From: an uncultured Pseudomonadota bacterium | GTDB taxonomy: Bacteria; Desulfobacterota_B; Binatia; UBA9968 | NCBI GenBank assembly: GCA_946478635.1 | Contig: CAMLCX010000261.1 | Location: 1-6,890, forward strand | DNA length: 6,890 nucleotides | Direction of reading: 5' to 3' | In this document: in pieces, positions 1 through 6,837 of the stretch | How the letters are laid out: every line of letters starts with the position of its first letter | Position numbering within the stretch: position 1 is the first letter of the stretch | Made by a program: the position numbers and the translations under genes | Notes under the pieces: generated by a model | What the model saw: the letters and a program-made list of their open reading frames with translations, nothing else | What the model was told of the DNA's origin: nothing | The model's database searches: none

Positions 1-55
1 GAACCTGTGACCCCCGGCTTGTAAGGCCGATGCTCTCCCGCTGAGCTAACCGCCC
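1..55 (-). tRNA. tRNA-Val(UAC), 3' end cut off by the window edge
   Basis: Read on the minus strand, the gene starts with acceptor strand GGGCGGT (49-55), followed by TA, a D arm (GCTC ... GAGC), an anticodon stem TCGGC/GCCGG with one terminal U-G pair, and the loop CTTACAA. The anticodon is therefore UAC, which reads GUA and other valine codons. The variable loop GGGTC and T-stem strand ACAGG followed by TTC are present. The rest of the T arm, the acceptor 3' strand and the CCA lie outside the window. It sits 205 bp downstream of lon and has its own strong predicted promoter, so it is probably the first gene of a separate transcription unit. Confidence 0.93.
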
Positions 56-189
56 TCTCCCGAACATCCGCCTGCTATGCAGCCAGGCTTTGCTCAGTGC
101 CGGCCAAAAAGTTCCTCGGGCATCGAATGCAAGCCGATCAGAAATCGATTTCCGCCGTAACTATGCAAACGTAACTGGCAGCTACGGGA
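56..189 (-). other. Predicted 5' leader of the tRNA-Val transcript, with repeats and alternative hairpins
   Basis: This is the stretch between the predicted start site (about 189) and tRNA-Val. I see no convincing gene in it. It holds a direct repeat, CGTAACT on the plus strand at 156-162 and 170-176 (14-base period), which reads AGTTACG in the transcript. Near the start of the RNA, CCGUAGCU (180-187) can pair with the near copy (7 bp, 3-nt loop GCC) or with the far copy extended to AGUUACGG (155-162, 8 bp with one G-U), but not both. A perfect 12-base palindrome, GAAATCGATTTC, lies at 141-152. About 130 nt is long for a simple tRNA leader. Whether these structures matter is unknown; the arms are short enough to arise by chance. 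Confidence 0.35.
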
Positions 190-195
190 TTGATT

Positions 196-224
196 TTTAT
201 AACAGCAGCGATGCCGGGTGTCAA
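196..224 (-). promoter_or_regulatory. Near-consensus sigma-70 promoter for tRNA-Val
   Basis: On the minus strand the -35 box is TTGACA (219-224, a perfect match) and the -10 box is TATAAA (196-201, 5 of 6), with exactly 17 bases between. Transcription would start near 189 and run toward tRNA-Val. This is the best promoter match in the window. The -35 box lies in the loop and first right-arm base of the stem-loop that probably terminates the lon transcript, so the two elements overlap. Confidence 0.75.
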
Positions 225-238
225 ACTACCCGGCATCG
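209..238 (-). terminator. Stem-loop after lon, probable transcription terminator
   Basis: A perfect 11-bp inverted repeat (arms CGATGCCGGGT and ACCCGGCATCG) with an 8-base loop lies 22 bases after the lon stop codon. The GC-rich stem and its position fit the end of the tig-clpP-clpX-lon transcript. It lacks an immediate U tract: the next transcribed bases are CTGCTGTTATAAAAA. It is therefore not a textbook intrinsic terminator and could instead protect the mRNA 3' end, or act as a protein-binding site at the promoter it overlaps. Confidence 0.55.
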
Positions 239-260
239 TAAAGCAGCGACTATCCGGAAA

Positions 261-2726
261 CTACTGCGGCAAAATTTCCGTGGCAGGCACGTCGTCGACC
301 TTATCCGGGAAACCAGGCGCTTCGTCCTTTGGCTGATTGTCCACGGCAACGCTGCGAAACAGGCTGCTTGGGTCAGCAATGGCCAAAGCTTTTTTTAACA
401 CCTCATCCATATGCGACACCAGCTCCAGTTCCACGGTCTTTAGAACCGTCGAAGGAATCTCCTCGATGTCTTTCTCGTTTTCCGCGGGAATCAGTACTTT
501 TTTGATACCTGCTCGATGAGCTGCTAAAACCTTTTCCTTAAGTCCTCCGATGGGTAGCACGTTGCCCCGCAACGTTATTTCCCCCGTCATTGCCAAATGG
601 CTATAGACGGGAATCTTCATCAAGGCGGAAACGAGAGAGGTGGCCATGGTGATCCCCGCCGAAGGACCGTCTTTCGGGATCGCGCCTTCCGGCACATGGA
701 TGTGCACGTCCAACTTTTGGTAAAAATCCCGTTCCAAGCCCAATTCAGAGGCGCGCGAACGGACGTAGCTCATTGCGGCCTGTGCCGATTCCTGCATAAC
801 GTCGCCCAGTTTACCTGTGATGATTAGTTGGCCTTTGCCGGGCATGATCGTGACTTCCGTAGCGAGCAGTTCACCGCCAAGTTCCGTCCAAGCCAACCCT
901 GTCGTAACGCCGATCTTGACCTCGGCATCGGCCTTGCCATAGCGAAACTTGATTGCGCCGAGATACTTATGCAGGCTCTTGGACCCCACTTGAATATGGG
1001 CATTGCGGTCTTTGCGCACCACTTCGACAGCCACTTTACGGCAGATCGAAGCGATCTCGCGCTCGAGACTCCGTACTCCCGCTTCTTTCGTATAATGGCG
1101 AACAACACCGAGTATGGCATTATCGGTAAAAACAAGATTGTCGCTCGTCAGGCCGTTAGATTCCTTTTGTTTATCCACGAGGTATTTTTTCGCGATGCTG
1201 AGTTTTTCCAGTTCCGTGTAACCGGCGATGCGAATAATTTCCATCCGGTCCTGCAACGGTCGCGGAATCCGGTCCAGCGTGTTGGCCGTTGTGATAAACA
1301 TCACCTTCGAAAGATCATAATCGAGATCGAGATAATGATCATTGAAACTGGTATTTTGCTCCGGATCCAGGACTTCCAGTAAAGCGGAAGACGGATCGCC
1401 GCGGAAGTCCGTCGACATCTTGTCGATTTCATCCATCAAAAACACCGGATTGCTGGAACCGGCTTTTTTCATCGATTGAACTATTTTCCCAGGCAACGCG
1501 CCGATGTAGGTGCGCCGATGGCCGCGGATTTCGGCTTCATCGCGCACGCCGCCTAGGGAGACTCGAACGAATTTCCTTCCGGTCGCTCTCGCAATCGAAC
1601 GACCCAGTGACGTCTTACCGACTCCCGGAGGGCCCACCAGGCAAAGAATTGGACCCTTGATCTTCCCTACCAGGCTTTGCACCGCGAGATATTCCAGGAT
1701 GCGCTCCTTGACCTTTTCCAGCCCGTAGTGGTCCTCTTCAAGCACGCGTTCGGCTTCGTTGATATCGAGCTTATCGTCGGTAAACTCGTTCCAGGGCAGG
1801 CTCAAAATCCAGTCGATATAGTTGCGCACCACCGTCGCCTCGGCGGACATCGGCGACATCATCTTGAGCTTCTTAAGTTCTTTGTCGACCTTATCTTTGG
1901 CTTCCGCGGAAAGCTTTTTTTGCTTCAGCTTTTCCTCAATCTCCTGGATTTCGTTTTTGAACTCGTCTTTCTCGCCTAGCTCTTTTTGGATCGCGCGCAT
2001 CTGCTCGTTTAAATAATATTCCTTTTGCGAGCGCTCCATCTGCTTCTTGACACGCGAGCGAATGCGCCGCTCGACCTCGAGAATCTCGATTTCCGCGCGC
2101 ATATGGCCGAGCACTTTTTCCAAGCGCTCCGCAGCGTTGAACGTCTCCAAAAGATTCTGGCGGTCTTCCAGCTTGATGCCAAGATGGGCGACGATCGTAT
2201 CCGCCAGCCGCCCCGGATCGTCGATCGAAGAAACCGACATTACCATTTCCGGCGGAATTTTTTTCTTGAGCTTGACGTAATTTTCGAAGGTGGTGTGAAC
2301 CTCCCGGATGAGCGCCTCGACTTCCGTATTGCGTTCGACGATTTCCGGCGCATCATCAACATCCACCAGGAAGAAATCGGGATTAGCGACGAACCGCGCC
2401 ACATGCGCGCGCCTTTTGCCTTCGATCAAAACCTTTACGGTGCCGTCCGGAAGCTTGAGCATTTGCACGACCGAGCCCAAAGTTCCGATTTTGTAAATGT
2501 CATCCTCGGTCGGGTCGTTTGTTTTTGCATCTTTCTGTGAGGATAGAAAAACAAGGCTCTGCTTTTGTGTAGCCTCTTCCAACGCCTTGATCGACCGCTG
2601 CCGGCCAACAAAAAGCGGCACTACCATATGAGGAAATACGATAATGTCGCGCAGCGGAAGCAACGGCACCCGCACAGGCCCGGAGCCTTGCTCTTTGTCG
2701 TCTTTTTTCTCGTTGCGAAATAACAT
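261..2726 (-). CDS. lon: ATP-dependent protease Lon (LonA type)
   Basis: Cytoplasmic AAA+ serine protease that unfolds and degrades misfolded and short-lived regulatory proteins, acting as a hexamer. The 821-residue product has the N-terminal LON substrate-binding domain (about 18-210), a helical coiled-coil-like stretch (about 210-310), and the AAA+ module with Walker A GPPGVGKT (365-372) and Walker B VFLMDEID (428-435). The protease domain carries the catalytic Ser689 in KDGPSAG and Lys732 in GGLKEK; their spacing of 43 residues equals that of E. coli Lon (679/722). All key residues are intact. I chose the ATG at 2724-2726 because it has a strong Shine-Dalgarno sequence and begins a family-like N-terminus. 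The frame stays open to 2801 inside clpX, but those extra codons have no support. A polar, partly acidic tail of about 35 residues (787-821) follows the protease domain. It is the last gene of the cluster. Confidence 0.98.
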   Translation of the reverse strand: MLFRNEKKDDKEQGSGPVRVPLLPLRDIIVFPHMVVPLFVGRQRSIKALEEATQKQSLVFLSSQKDAKTNDPTEDDIYKIGTLGSVVQMLKLPDGTVKVLIEGKRRAHVARFVANPDFFLVDVDDAPEIVERNTEVEALIREVHTTFENYVKLKKKIPPEMVMSVSSIDDPGRLADTIVAHLGIKLEDRQNLLETFNAAERLEKVLGHMRAEIEILEVERRIRSRVKKQMERSQKEYYLNEQMRAIQKELGEKDEFKNEIQEIEEKLKQKKLSAEAKDKVDKELKKLKMMSPMSAEATVVRNYIDWILSLPWNEFTDDKLDINEAERVLEEDHYGLEKVKERILEYLAVQSLVGKIKGPILCLVGPPGVGKTSLGRSIARATGRKFVRVSLGGVRDEAEIRGHRRTYIGALPGKIVQSMKKAGSSNPVFLMDEIDKMSTDFRGDPSSALLEVLDPEQNTSFNDHYLDLDYDLSKVMFITTANTLDRIPRPLQDRMEIIRIAGYTELEKLSIAKKYLVDKQKESNGLTSDNLVFTDNAILGVVRHYTKEAGVRSLEREIASICRKVAVEVVRKDRNAHIQVGSKSLHKYLGAIKFRYGKADAEVKIGVTTGLAWTELGGELLATEVTIMPGKGQLIITGKLGDVMQESAQAAMSYVRSRASELGLERDFYQKLDVHIHVPEGAIPKDGPSAGITMATSLVSALMKIPVYSHLAMTGEITLRGNVLPIGGLKEKVLAAHRAGIKKVLIPAENEKDIEEIPSTVLKTVELELVSHMDEVLKKALAIADPSSLFRSVAVDNQPKDEAPGFPDKVDDVPATEILPQ

Positions 2727-2733
2727 AATAATT

Positions 2734-2741
2734 CCCCTCCT
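2734..2741 (-). promoter_or_regulatory. lon Shine-Dalgarno sequence overlapping the clpX stop codon
   Basis: The minus strand reads AGGAGGGG, seven bases before the lon ATG, a near-perfect match to the 16S anti-SD. The first bases of this site belong to the clpX stop TAG (2740-2742). Ribosomes terminating on clpX would sit over the lon initiation region, which suggests translational coupling. The site also fixes the lon start at 2726 rather than at the upstream in-frame ATGs at 2801 and 2786. Confidence 0.85.
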
Positions 2742-3993
2742 AAGCGCTCTCTGCAGCCTTGGTGTATACGACGATCGGAGGTTCATGCTTTTCCACGACA
2801 TCCTCCGAGATCACCACTTCCTTGATATTCGGTTGGGAGGGCATGTCGTACATGATATCCAACATGATGTTTTCCATGATCGCACGTAATCCCCGCGCAC
2901 CCGACTTTCTTTTCATGGCGTCGCGAGCAATCGCCCGGAGCGCCTCCTCGGTAAATTTGAGATGCACGGATTCCATTTCAAACAGCTTCGAGTATTGCTT
3001 GGTCAACGCGTTTTTGGGTTCTTTCAATATCCGCATTAAAGCCGATTCGTCCAGCTCTTCGAGCGTGGCTATGACCGGCAAACGTCCAATGAATTCGGGA
3101 ATCAGTCCGAACTTCAACAAATCTTCGGTTTGCACTCCATGCAAAAGGTCGGATGGCCGCCGGCCATCCTTGTCTTCCAGTTGTCCGCCGAAACCCATGC
3201 GCTTTCGTCCCGTTCGCTTGCGGATAATATCATCCAGACCCACAAAGGCGCCCCCGCAGATGAACAGGATATTGGTGGTATCCACCTGGAGAAATTCTTG
3301 CTGCGGATGCTTCCGGCCGCCTTTGGGCGGAACGCTCGCCATGGTTCCTTCGATGATCTTGAGCAGCGCCTGCTGGACGCCCTCACCGGACACGTCGCGA
3401 GTGATCGACGGATTATCCGATTTGCGGGAAATTTTATCGATCTCATCGATATAGACAATGCCTCGCTGTGCTTTTTCAACGTCATAATCAGCAGCCTGAA
3501 GCAGATTGAGAATAATATTCTCGACGTCCTCACCGACATATCCTGCTTCAGTCAGACTAGTGGCGTCCGCGATGGTGAACGGAACCTGAAGGAAACGAGC
3601 GAGCGTCTGGGCCAAAAGAGTCTTGCCTGAACCCGTCGGACCGAGCAGAAGAATGTTGCTTTTCTGGAGCTCGACCTCACCCGTAACCAACTGGCTGTCG
3701 ATCCGCTTGTAGTGATTATGCACGGCCACCGCGAGAATCTTTTTTGCGCGCTCCTGACCGATGACGTATTGGTCGAGCACGCGCTTGATTTCCATCGGTT
3801 TTGGAACATTGGAGGACGAACTGATGGCCTCGTCGTGATCGCACTCTTCCGCGATGATATCATTGCACAAGTCAATGCACTCATCACAAATATAAACGGT
3901 CGGACCCGCGATCAGCTTGCGAACCTCGTCCTGGCTCTTGCCGCAGAAAGAGCAAACGAGATTTCCCGATCCGTGTTCACCGTGTTTTGCCAT
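2740..3993 (-). CDS. clpX: ClpX, ATP-dependent unfoldase subunit of ClpXP protease
   Basis: AAA+ hexameric unfoldase that recognises tagged substrates, threads them through its pore and delivers them to ClpP in the cytoplasm. The 417-residue protein (E. coli 424) has the N-terminal zinc-binding domain with Cys14, Cys17, Cys36 and Cys39. It then has Walker A GPTGSGKT (118-125), the pore-1 loop GYVG (151-154), Walker B VYIDEID (180-186), the RKH loop (227-229), the arginine finger in GRLPV (Arg304) and the sensor-2 GARG motif (Arg367). The ClpP-docking tripeptide is MGF (266-268) where IGF, LGF or VGF is usual, and it is preceded by a very basic stretch (258-265). The start lies 11 bp after the clpP stop, behind a run of six G (3997-4002), which can pair with the anti-SD through one G-U but sits only three bases from the ATG. 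Its stop lies inside the lon ribosome-binding site. Confidence 0.98.
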   Translation of the reverse strand: MAKHGEHGSGNLVCSFCGKSQDEVRKLIAGPTVYICDECIDLCNDIIAEECDHDEAISSSSNVPKPMEIKRVLDQYVIGQERAKKILAVAVHNHYKRIDSQLVTGEVELQKSNILLLGPTGSGKTLLAQTLARFLQVPFTIADATSLTEAGYVGEDVENIILNLLQAADYDVEKAQRGIVYIDEIDKISRKSDNPSITRDVSGEGVQQALLKIIEGTMASVPPKGGRKHPQQEFLQVDTTNILFICGGAFVGLDDIIRKRTGRKRMGFGGQLEDKDGRRPSDLLHGVQTEDLLKFGLIPEFIGRLPVIATLEELDESALMRILKEPKNALTKQYSKLFEMESVHLKFTEEALRAIARDAMKRKSGARGLRAIMENIMLDIMYDMPSQPNIKEVVISEDVVEKHEPPIVVYTKAAESA

Positions 3994-4004
3994 AGACCCC
4001 CCGG

Positions 4005-4619
4005 TTAGACCGACGACCCTTTCTTGACACTGGAATCGGGACGAGTTGCGATGACTTCATCAACCAAACCGTACTCTTGGGCTTGTTTCCCGTTCAGAAA
4101 CATATCACGGTCTGTATCTTTCTCTATTTTCTTCAAAGTTTGTCCCGTGTGCCGCATCAAAATATTGTTGAGTTCTTCGCGCATGCGCAAAATTTCGCGC
4201 GCTTGTATATCGATGTCGGCAGCCGGGCCCTGGAATCCCCCCAGGGGCTGGTGAATCATGATTCGCGAATGCGGCAGCGCGAAGCGCTTGCCCTTGCTCC
4301 CCGCGGCGAGGAGAACGGCCCCCATGCTTGCCGCTTGTCCTACGCAGACCGTAGAGATCTGTGGCCGGATGTATTGCATGGTATCATAGATGGCCAGACC
4401 CGCGGTCACCGAGCCACCGGGGCTGTTGATGTAAAAAAAAATGTCACGCTCGGGATCTTCGGATTCGAGGAAGAGGAACTGCGCGGCGATCAGGTTCGCG
4501 ACCTCGTCGGTCACGACAGAGCCTAAAAAAACGATTCGATCCTTCAGGAGACGCGAAAATATATCATAAGCTCTTTCGCCACGTCCGGTTTGTTCGACGA
4601 CGATGGGGATAAAATTCAT
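4005..4619 (-). CDS. clpP: ClpP, proteolytic subunit of ClpXP/ClpAP
   Basis: Serine peptidase that forms a double heptameric ring and cleaves proteins fed in by ClpX or another Clp ATPase. The 204-residue sequence carries the complete catalytic triad: Ser98 in GQAASMGA, His123 in MIHQP and Asp172 in DRDMF, matching E. coli positions 97/122/171 (mature numbering). The N-terminus begins directly with the mature-type stretch ([16 protein letters not shown]), so there is little or no propeptide to remove, unlike the 14-residue E. coli prosequence. The C-terminus has a polar tail ([12 protein letters not shown]) several residues longer than in E. coli. A Shine-Dalgarno-like AAGGGG (4631-4636) lies 11 bases before the ATG, a slightly long spacing. 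It is placed 33 bp after tig and 11 bp before clpX, which implies co-transcription and matched expression of the protease partners. Confidence 0.98.
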   Translation of the reverse strand: MNFIPIVVEQTGRGERAYDIFSRLLKDRIVFLGSVVTDEVANLIAAQFLFLESEDPERDIFFYINSPGGSVTAGLAIYDTMQYIRPQISTVCVGQAASMGAVLLAAGSKGKRFALPHSRIMIHQPLGGFQGPAADIDIQAREILRMREELNNILMRHTGQTLKKIEKDTDRDMFLNGKQAQEYGLVDEVIATRPDSSVKKGSSV

Positions 4620-4652
4620 ATGTGACGAAACCCCTTAAACATGAAAGGCATT

Positions 4653-5978
4653 CTAGCTTTTTTCCGGCTCCTCATCAACCTTAGAAACTGGCAAATCGAT
4701 TTCCTTCACCTTTGCGCGATCCAGCAAAAAAGCCACGGAACGATCAAACACCATTTGCGAACGCAAATCGTCACGAGCCTCCGGGCGCGAATAGTATTCA
4801 CGCAAGGCTTTGCCGCGATCTCCCGCCGCGCGCGCCATGGCGTCGACTCGCTCTTGAACTTCCTTGTCCAAAACTTCGATTTTCTCCAGCTGTGCGATCC
4901 TTTCAACCAACAAAGTCGCCTGAACTTGGCGCAGCGCGCGAGGTTCAAGGGTTTTTCTCGCTTCTTCAACCGGGGGTGCCGCTCCGGCGTCAGCGCCAGC
5001 CTGAGCAGCGATTTGGTTCTGATAGCGCTCCATTAAATGCCGGGTTTGGCGTTCCACCATCGATGGCGGAGCAGTGAACGTATGCGTTTCGATCAGATGG
5101 CTGATGATCTTTTCCTTGAGTTCCTCCTCCTGATAGCGCTTGAGTTCCGCCGTCAAGCGCTCGCGAATTCGATTTTTCAATTCGTCGAGGGAACTGCACT
5201 CCCCGTGGTCTTTGGCAAATTCATCGTCGAGCACGGGAAGAACTTTTTGCTTGATTTCGCGTACGACCAAAGAAAAGTCTACCGCTTTTCCCGCGATTTC
5301 TTTGTTGGGGTAAGTATCCGGATAGTTCACCTGCGCCGTTTGCCGTTCATTGACCTTCAAGCCGGTCACCGCCTCTTCGAATTGCGGCAATGCATTTCCG
5401 GCGCCGACTTCCAGTGTATAATTTTCGCCCTTACCGCCTGAAAACGGCTTGCCGTCGATCGCACCGTCGAAATCAAGCGTGACAAAATCGCCCTTTTGTA
5501 CGACATCGCGATCGGCGACAAGCTCTAAACGCGCATGGCCTTCGCGCAGCCGCTGCAACGCCTCGTCGACCTGCGCATCGGTGATGACGAGCTTCGCCTT
5601 CTCGACCTCTACACCCAGATAATCGTTCACGACGATCTCGGGTTTTATTTCAAAAACTGCGGAAAAAGAAAATACGCCGCCTTCGCTGAGATCATCGGCT
5701 TCCACTTCGGGTCGGGAAACGATCTGCAATCCGCGCTCGCGAATGATCTCACCGAGCGATTCTTCGACCAGATGCGACTTGACTTCACCCTTCACTTCAG
5801 CGCCATAGATACCCTGCAAAACCGCACGCGGAATTTTTCCGGTGCGAAATCCTTTCACGCGAACGCGTTGACCGAGGTTTTTGTAGGCGCGCGTGAACTC
5901 ATTTGCAACGGTTTCCACCGGGAGTTCCACGCGAACTTTTCGCTGCACGGAACTTAGCTCATCGATGTCAATTTTCAT
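4653..5978 (-). CDS. tig: Trigger factor, ribosome-associated chaperone
   Basis: Binds ribosomal protein uL23 beside the exit tunnel and shields nascent chains; it also has prolyl isomerase activity. The 441-residue protein (E. coli 432) shows the three-part layout. The N-terminal ribosome-binding domain (about 1-115) holds the signature loop GFRTGKIP at 43-50. The FKBP-type PPIase domain spans about 157-242 (from GDFVTLDFDGAIDGKPF). The long helical C-terminal substrate-binding domain starts near the LDDEFAKD segment (250-257). The usual GFRKGK signature has Thr at position 46 instead of Lys; Phe44, Arg45 and Lys48 are kept. A short Ala/Gly/Pro-rich insert (324-336) lies within the C-domain. 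The ATG at 5976-5978 has only a weak upstream GGAA as ribosome-binding site. The 121 bp between tRNA-Leu and this start hold no promoter I can defend, so the gene is probably read from the promoter upstream of tRNA-Leu. Confidence 0.97.
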   Translation of the reverse strand: MKIDIDELSSVQRKVRVELPVETVANEFTRAYKNLGQRVRVKGFRTGKIPRAVLQGIYGAEVKGEVKSHLVEESLGEIIRERGLQIVSRPEVEADDLSEGGVFSFSAVFEIKPEIVVNDYLGVEVEKAKLVITDAQVDEALQRLREGHARLELVADRDVVQKGDFVTLDFDGAIDGKPFSGGKGENYTLEVGAGNALPQFEEAVTGLKVNERQTAQVNYPDTYPNKEIAGKAVDFSLVVREIKQKVLPVLDDEFAKDHGECSSLDELKNRIRERLTAELKRYQEEELKEKIISHLIETHTFTAPPSMVERQTRHLMERYQNQIAAQAGADAGAAPPVEEARKTLEPRALRQVQATLLVERIAQLEKIEVLDKEVQERVDAMARAAGDRGKALREYYSRPEARDDLRSQMVFDRSVAFLLDRAKVKEIDLPVSKVDEEPEKS

Positions 5979-6099
5979 GTCAGCTGTTCCATTCGGCAGG
6001 CACTTTTGCTTGTAAATTCGACTGCGAGACGCCGCGGATTCTCATTAAAACAAGCGCCCGATCCTGACGATTAACCTTTCTTGGGCAAATTCAAAATAT

Positions 6100-6182
6100 T
6101 GGTGCGAGAGGGGGGATTCGAACCCCCACGGTTGCCCGCTAGATCCTAAGTCTAGTGCGTCTACCAGTTCCGCCACTCTCGC
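6100..6182 (-). tRNA. tRNA-Leu(UAG), complete with encoded CCA
   Basis: The 83-base gene folds as a class II tRNA on the minus strand. It has acceptor stem GCGAGAG/CTCTCGC, D arm GCGGAACTGGTAGACGC with the GG and TAGACGC features typical of leucine tRNAs, anticodon stem CTAGA/TCTAG, and loop CTTAGGA, giving anticodon UAG for CUA and other CUN codons. An 11-base variable region can form a 3-bp arm (CGG/CCG). The T arm is GGGGG-TTCGAAT-CCCCC, followed by discriminator A and a genomically encoded CCA. It lies 121 bp upstream of tig in the same orientation and follows a good promoter match, so it may be processed out of a joint tRNA-Leu/tig-clpP-clpX-lon transcript. Confidence 0.97.
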
Positions 6183-6235
6183 ACGCAATCGAGTCGTAAA
6201 GATACGCTTCACAAACGATTTTCAAGTCGCATTGC

Positions 6236-6264
6236 AGAGTAAGAATTAGCCGGCTGTAAGTCAA
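6236..6264 (-). promoter_or_regulatory. Sigma-70-type promoter upstream of tRNA-Leu and the tig operon
   Basis: On the minus strand the -35 box is TTGACT (6259-6264, 5 of 6) and the -10 box is TACTCT (6236-6241, 3 of 6), 17 bases apart. The predicted start near 6229 is about 47 bases before mature tRNA-Leu. It is the only good promoter match between the DUF971 gene and tig, so it may serve tRNA-Leu and read on into tig-clpP-clpX-lon. No sigma-32-like CTTGAA/CCCCAT pair was seen. Confidence 0.55.
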
Positions 6265-6302
6265 GGCGGGTAAAGGGGAATCTTGCGGGGTACGAGCTTG
6301 AC

Positions 6303-6344
6303 TTTTGTCGCGCCCGCGAGGCGCGGCAAAATTGGCGGGCCAAT
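6303..6344. terminator. Two adjacent stem-loops after the DUF971 gene, possible terminator region
   Basis: The larger hairpin (6303-6331) has 12-base arms TTTTGTCGCGCC and GGCGCGGCAAAA around a 5-base loop. On the plus strand all positions pair, one as U-G; on the minus strand that position is a C-A mismatch. The neighbouring hairpin (6331-6344) has arms ATTGG/CCAAT and, read on the minus strand, is followed by a short run of T. The pair lies 43 bases beyond the DUF971 stop and just before the tRNA-Leu promoter, where the upstream gene should end. Neither has a full U tract, so the termination role is inferred from position. Confidence 0.4.
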
Positions 6345-6386
6345 CAAAGATTCATGCTCTGGAAACACCTGGAGAGCAACGATCGA

Positions 6387-6695
6387 TCAGCCTGAATTGC
6401 ATTCGCTACACGGACAGAGCGACCGCAGGTAGTCGAAGGTGTAAATCCCGGTGCTGTGACCATCCTGCCAGCGCATTTCGACTGCGTAGTTTCCCACCGG
6501 CCGGATTTCTACAAGCCGCGCCTCCGGTGCTTCAATGAATCTTCTTTGCGCGCCGTGTCCCTGGCAAAGCGCGCAGGGGCAATAACCGCGCAGGTACACT
6601 TCCTCGTATTCACCGCTATGGCCGTCGTCCCAAGTAATGCGAACAGCGCCTTTTGATTTTACGTGATTGATTTCAGTTGGATATGAATTGGCCAT
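6387..6695 (-). CDS. Small GBBH-like (DUF971) protein with two CPCxxC motifs
   Basis: A 102-residue protein resembling the N-terminal zinc-binding domain of gamma-butyrobetaine hydroxylase (DUF971), which also occurs at the C-terminus of HCF101-type Fe-S carriers. Cys39, Cys41, Cys44 (YCPCALC) and His80 correspond to the Cys38/40/43 and His82 zinc ligands I recall for human BBOX1. No oxygenase domain follows, so it is a stand-alone module, not a hydroxylase. The protein is nearly two copies of one pattern, W-x-D-G-H-S ... Y-L-R-x-x-C-P-C-x-x-C, at 22-44 and 76-99. The second copy adds Cys94, Cys96 and Cys99 near the C-terminus. I chose the ATG at 6693-6695; a TTG at 6705-6707 would add four residues, and neither has a strong ribosome-binding site. 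There is no signal peptide or membrane segment. Biological role unknown; a metal-binding or Fe-S-related function is inference. Confidence 0.85.
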   Translation of the reverse strand: MANSYPTEINHVKSKGAVRITWDDGHSGEYEEVYLRGYCPCALCQGHGAQRRFIEAPEARLVEIRPVGNYAVEMRWQDGHSTGIYTFDYLRSLCPCSECNSG

Positions 6696-6738
6696 CAGTT
6701 TGCTCAAGATTCAATCAGTCCGCTGTTGTCCGGGAATG

Positions 6739-6767
6739 ATTATCCATCACGCCCCTGGCTAAAACAA
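6739..6767 (-). promoter_or_regulatory. Possible promoter for the DUF971 gene
   Basis: On the minus strand a -35-like TTGTTT (6762-6767, 3 of 6) and a -10 box GATAAT (6739-6744, 5 of 6) are separated by 17 bases. The predicted start near 6732 leaves a leader of about 37 bases to the ATG at 6695. The -10 box is good and the -35 box is weak. Read-through from the upstream tRNA-Lys is an alternative. Confidence 0.45.
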
Positions 6768-6837
6768 CACGATACGTATCCGAGACCATGGACGCAGACA
6801 GGCACAAAACAATATTGGAAGTCGAAAACGTAAGGTT

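Noticed and set aside
90..398. Plus-strand open frame of 102 codons spanning the lon-tRNA-Val spacer
   Set aside because: Its second half is antisense to lon and its first half crosses the promoter and stem-loop. The translation resembles no family I know and no ribosome-binding site stands out.
828..1382. Plus-strand open frame of 184 codons inside lon
   Set aside because: It is antisense to the conserved protease and AAA+ regions of lon, and the translation has no recognisable domain. It is explained as a by-product of the real gene's codon pattern.
2727..2801. Upstream in-frame extension of lon by 25 codons
   Set aside because: It lies within clpX, has no good Shine-Dalgarno sequence, and the ATG at 2726 has an almost perfect one plus a family-like N-terminus.
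6008..6055. Inverted repeat GCTTGT/ACAAGC between tig and tRNA-Leu as a possible regulatory stem
   Set aside because: Only 6-bp arms separated by 36 bases, which is easily expected by chance.
6074..6098. TTGAAT with TAATCG as a tig-specific promoter
   Set aside because: Spacing is only 15 bases and the -10 match is poor. There was also no heat-shock sigma pattern in this spacer.
6305..6538. Plus-strand open frame of 77 codons over the hairpin region and the DUF971 3' end
   Set aside because: Mostly antisense to a recognisable gene, with no known domain or ribosome-binding site.
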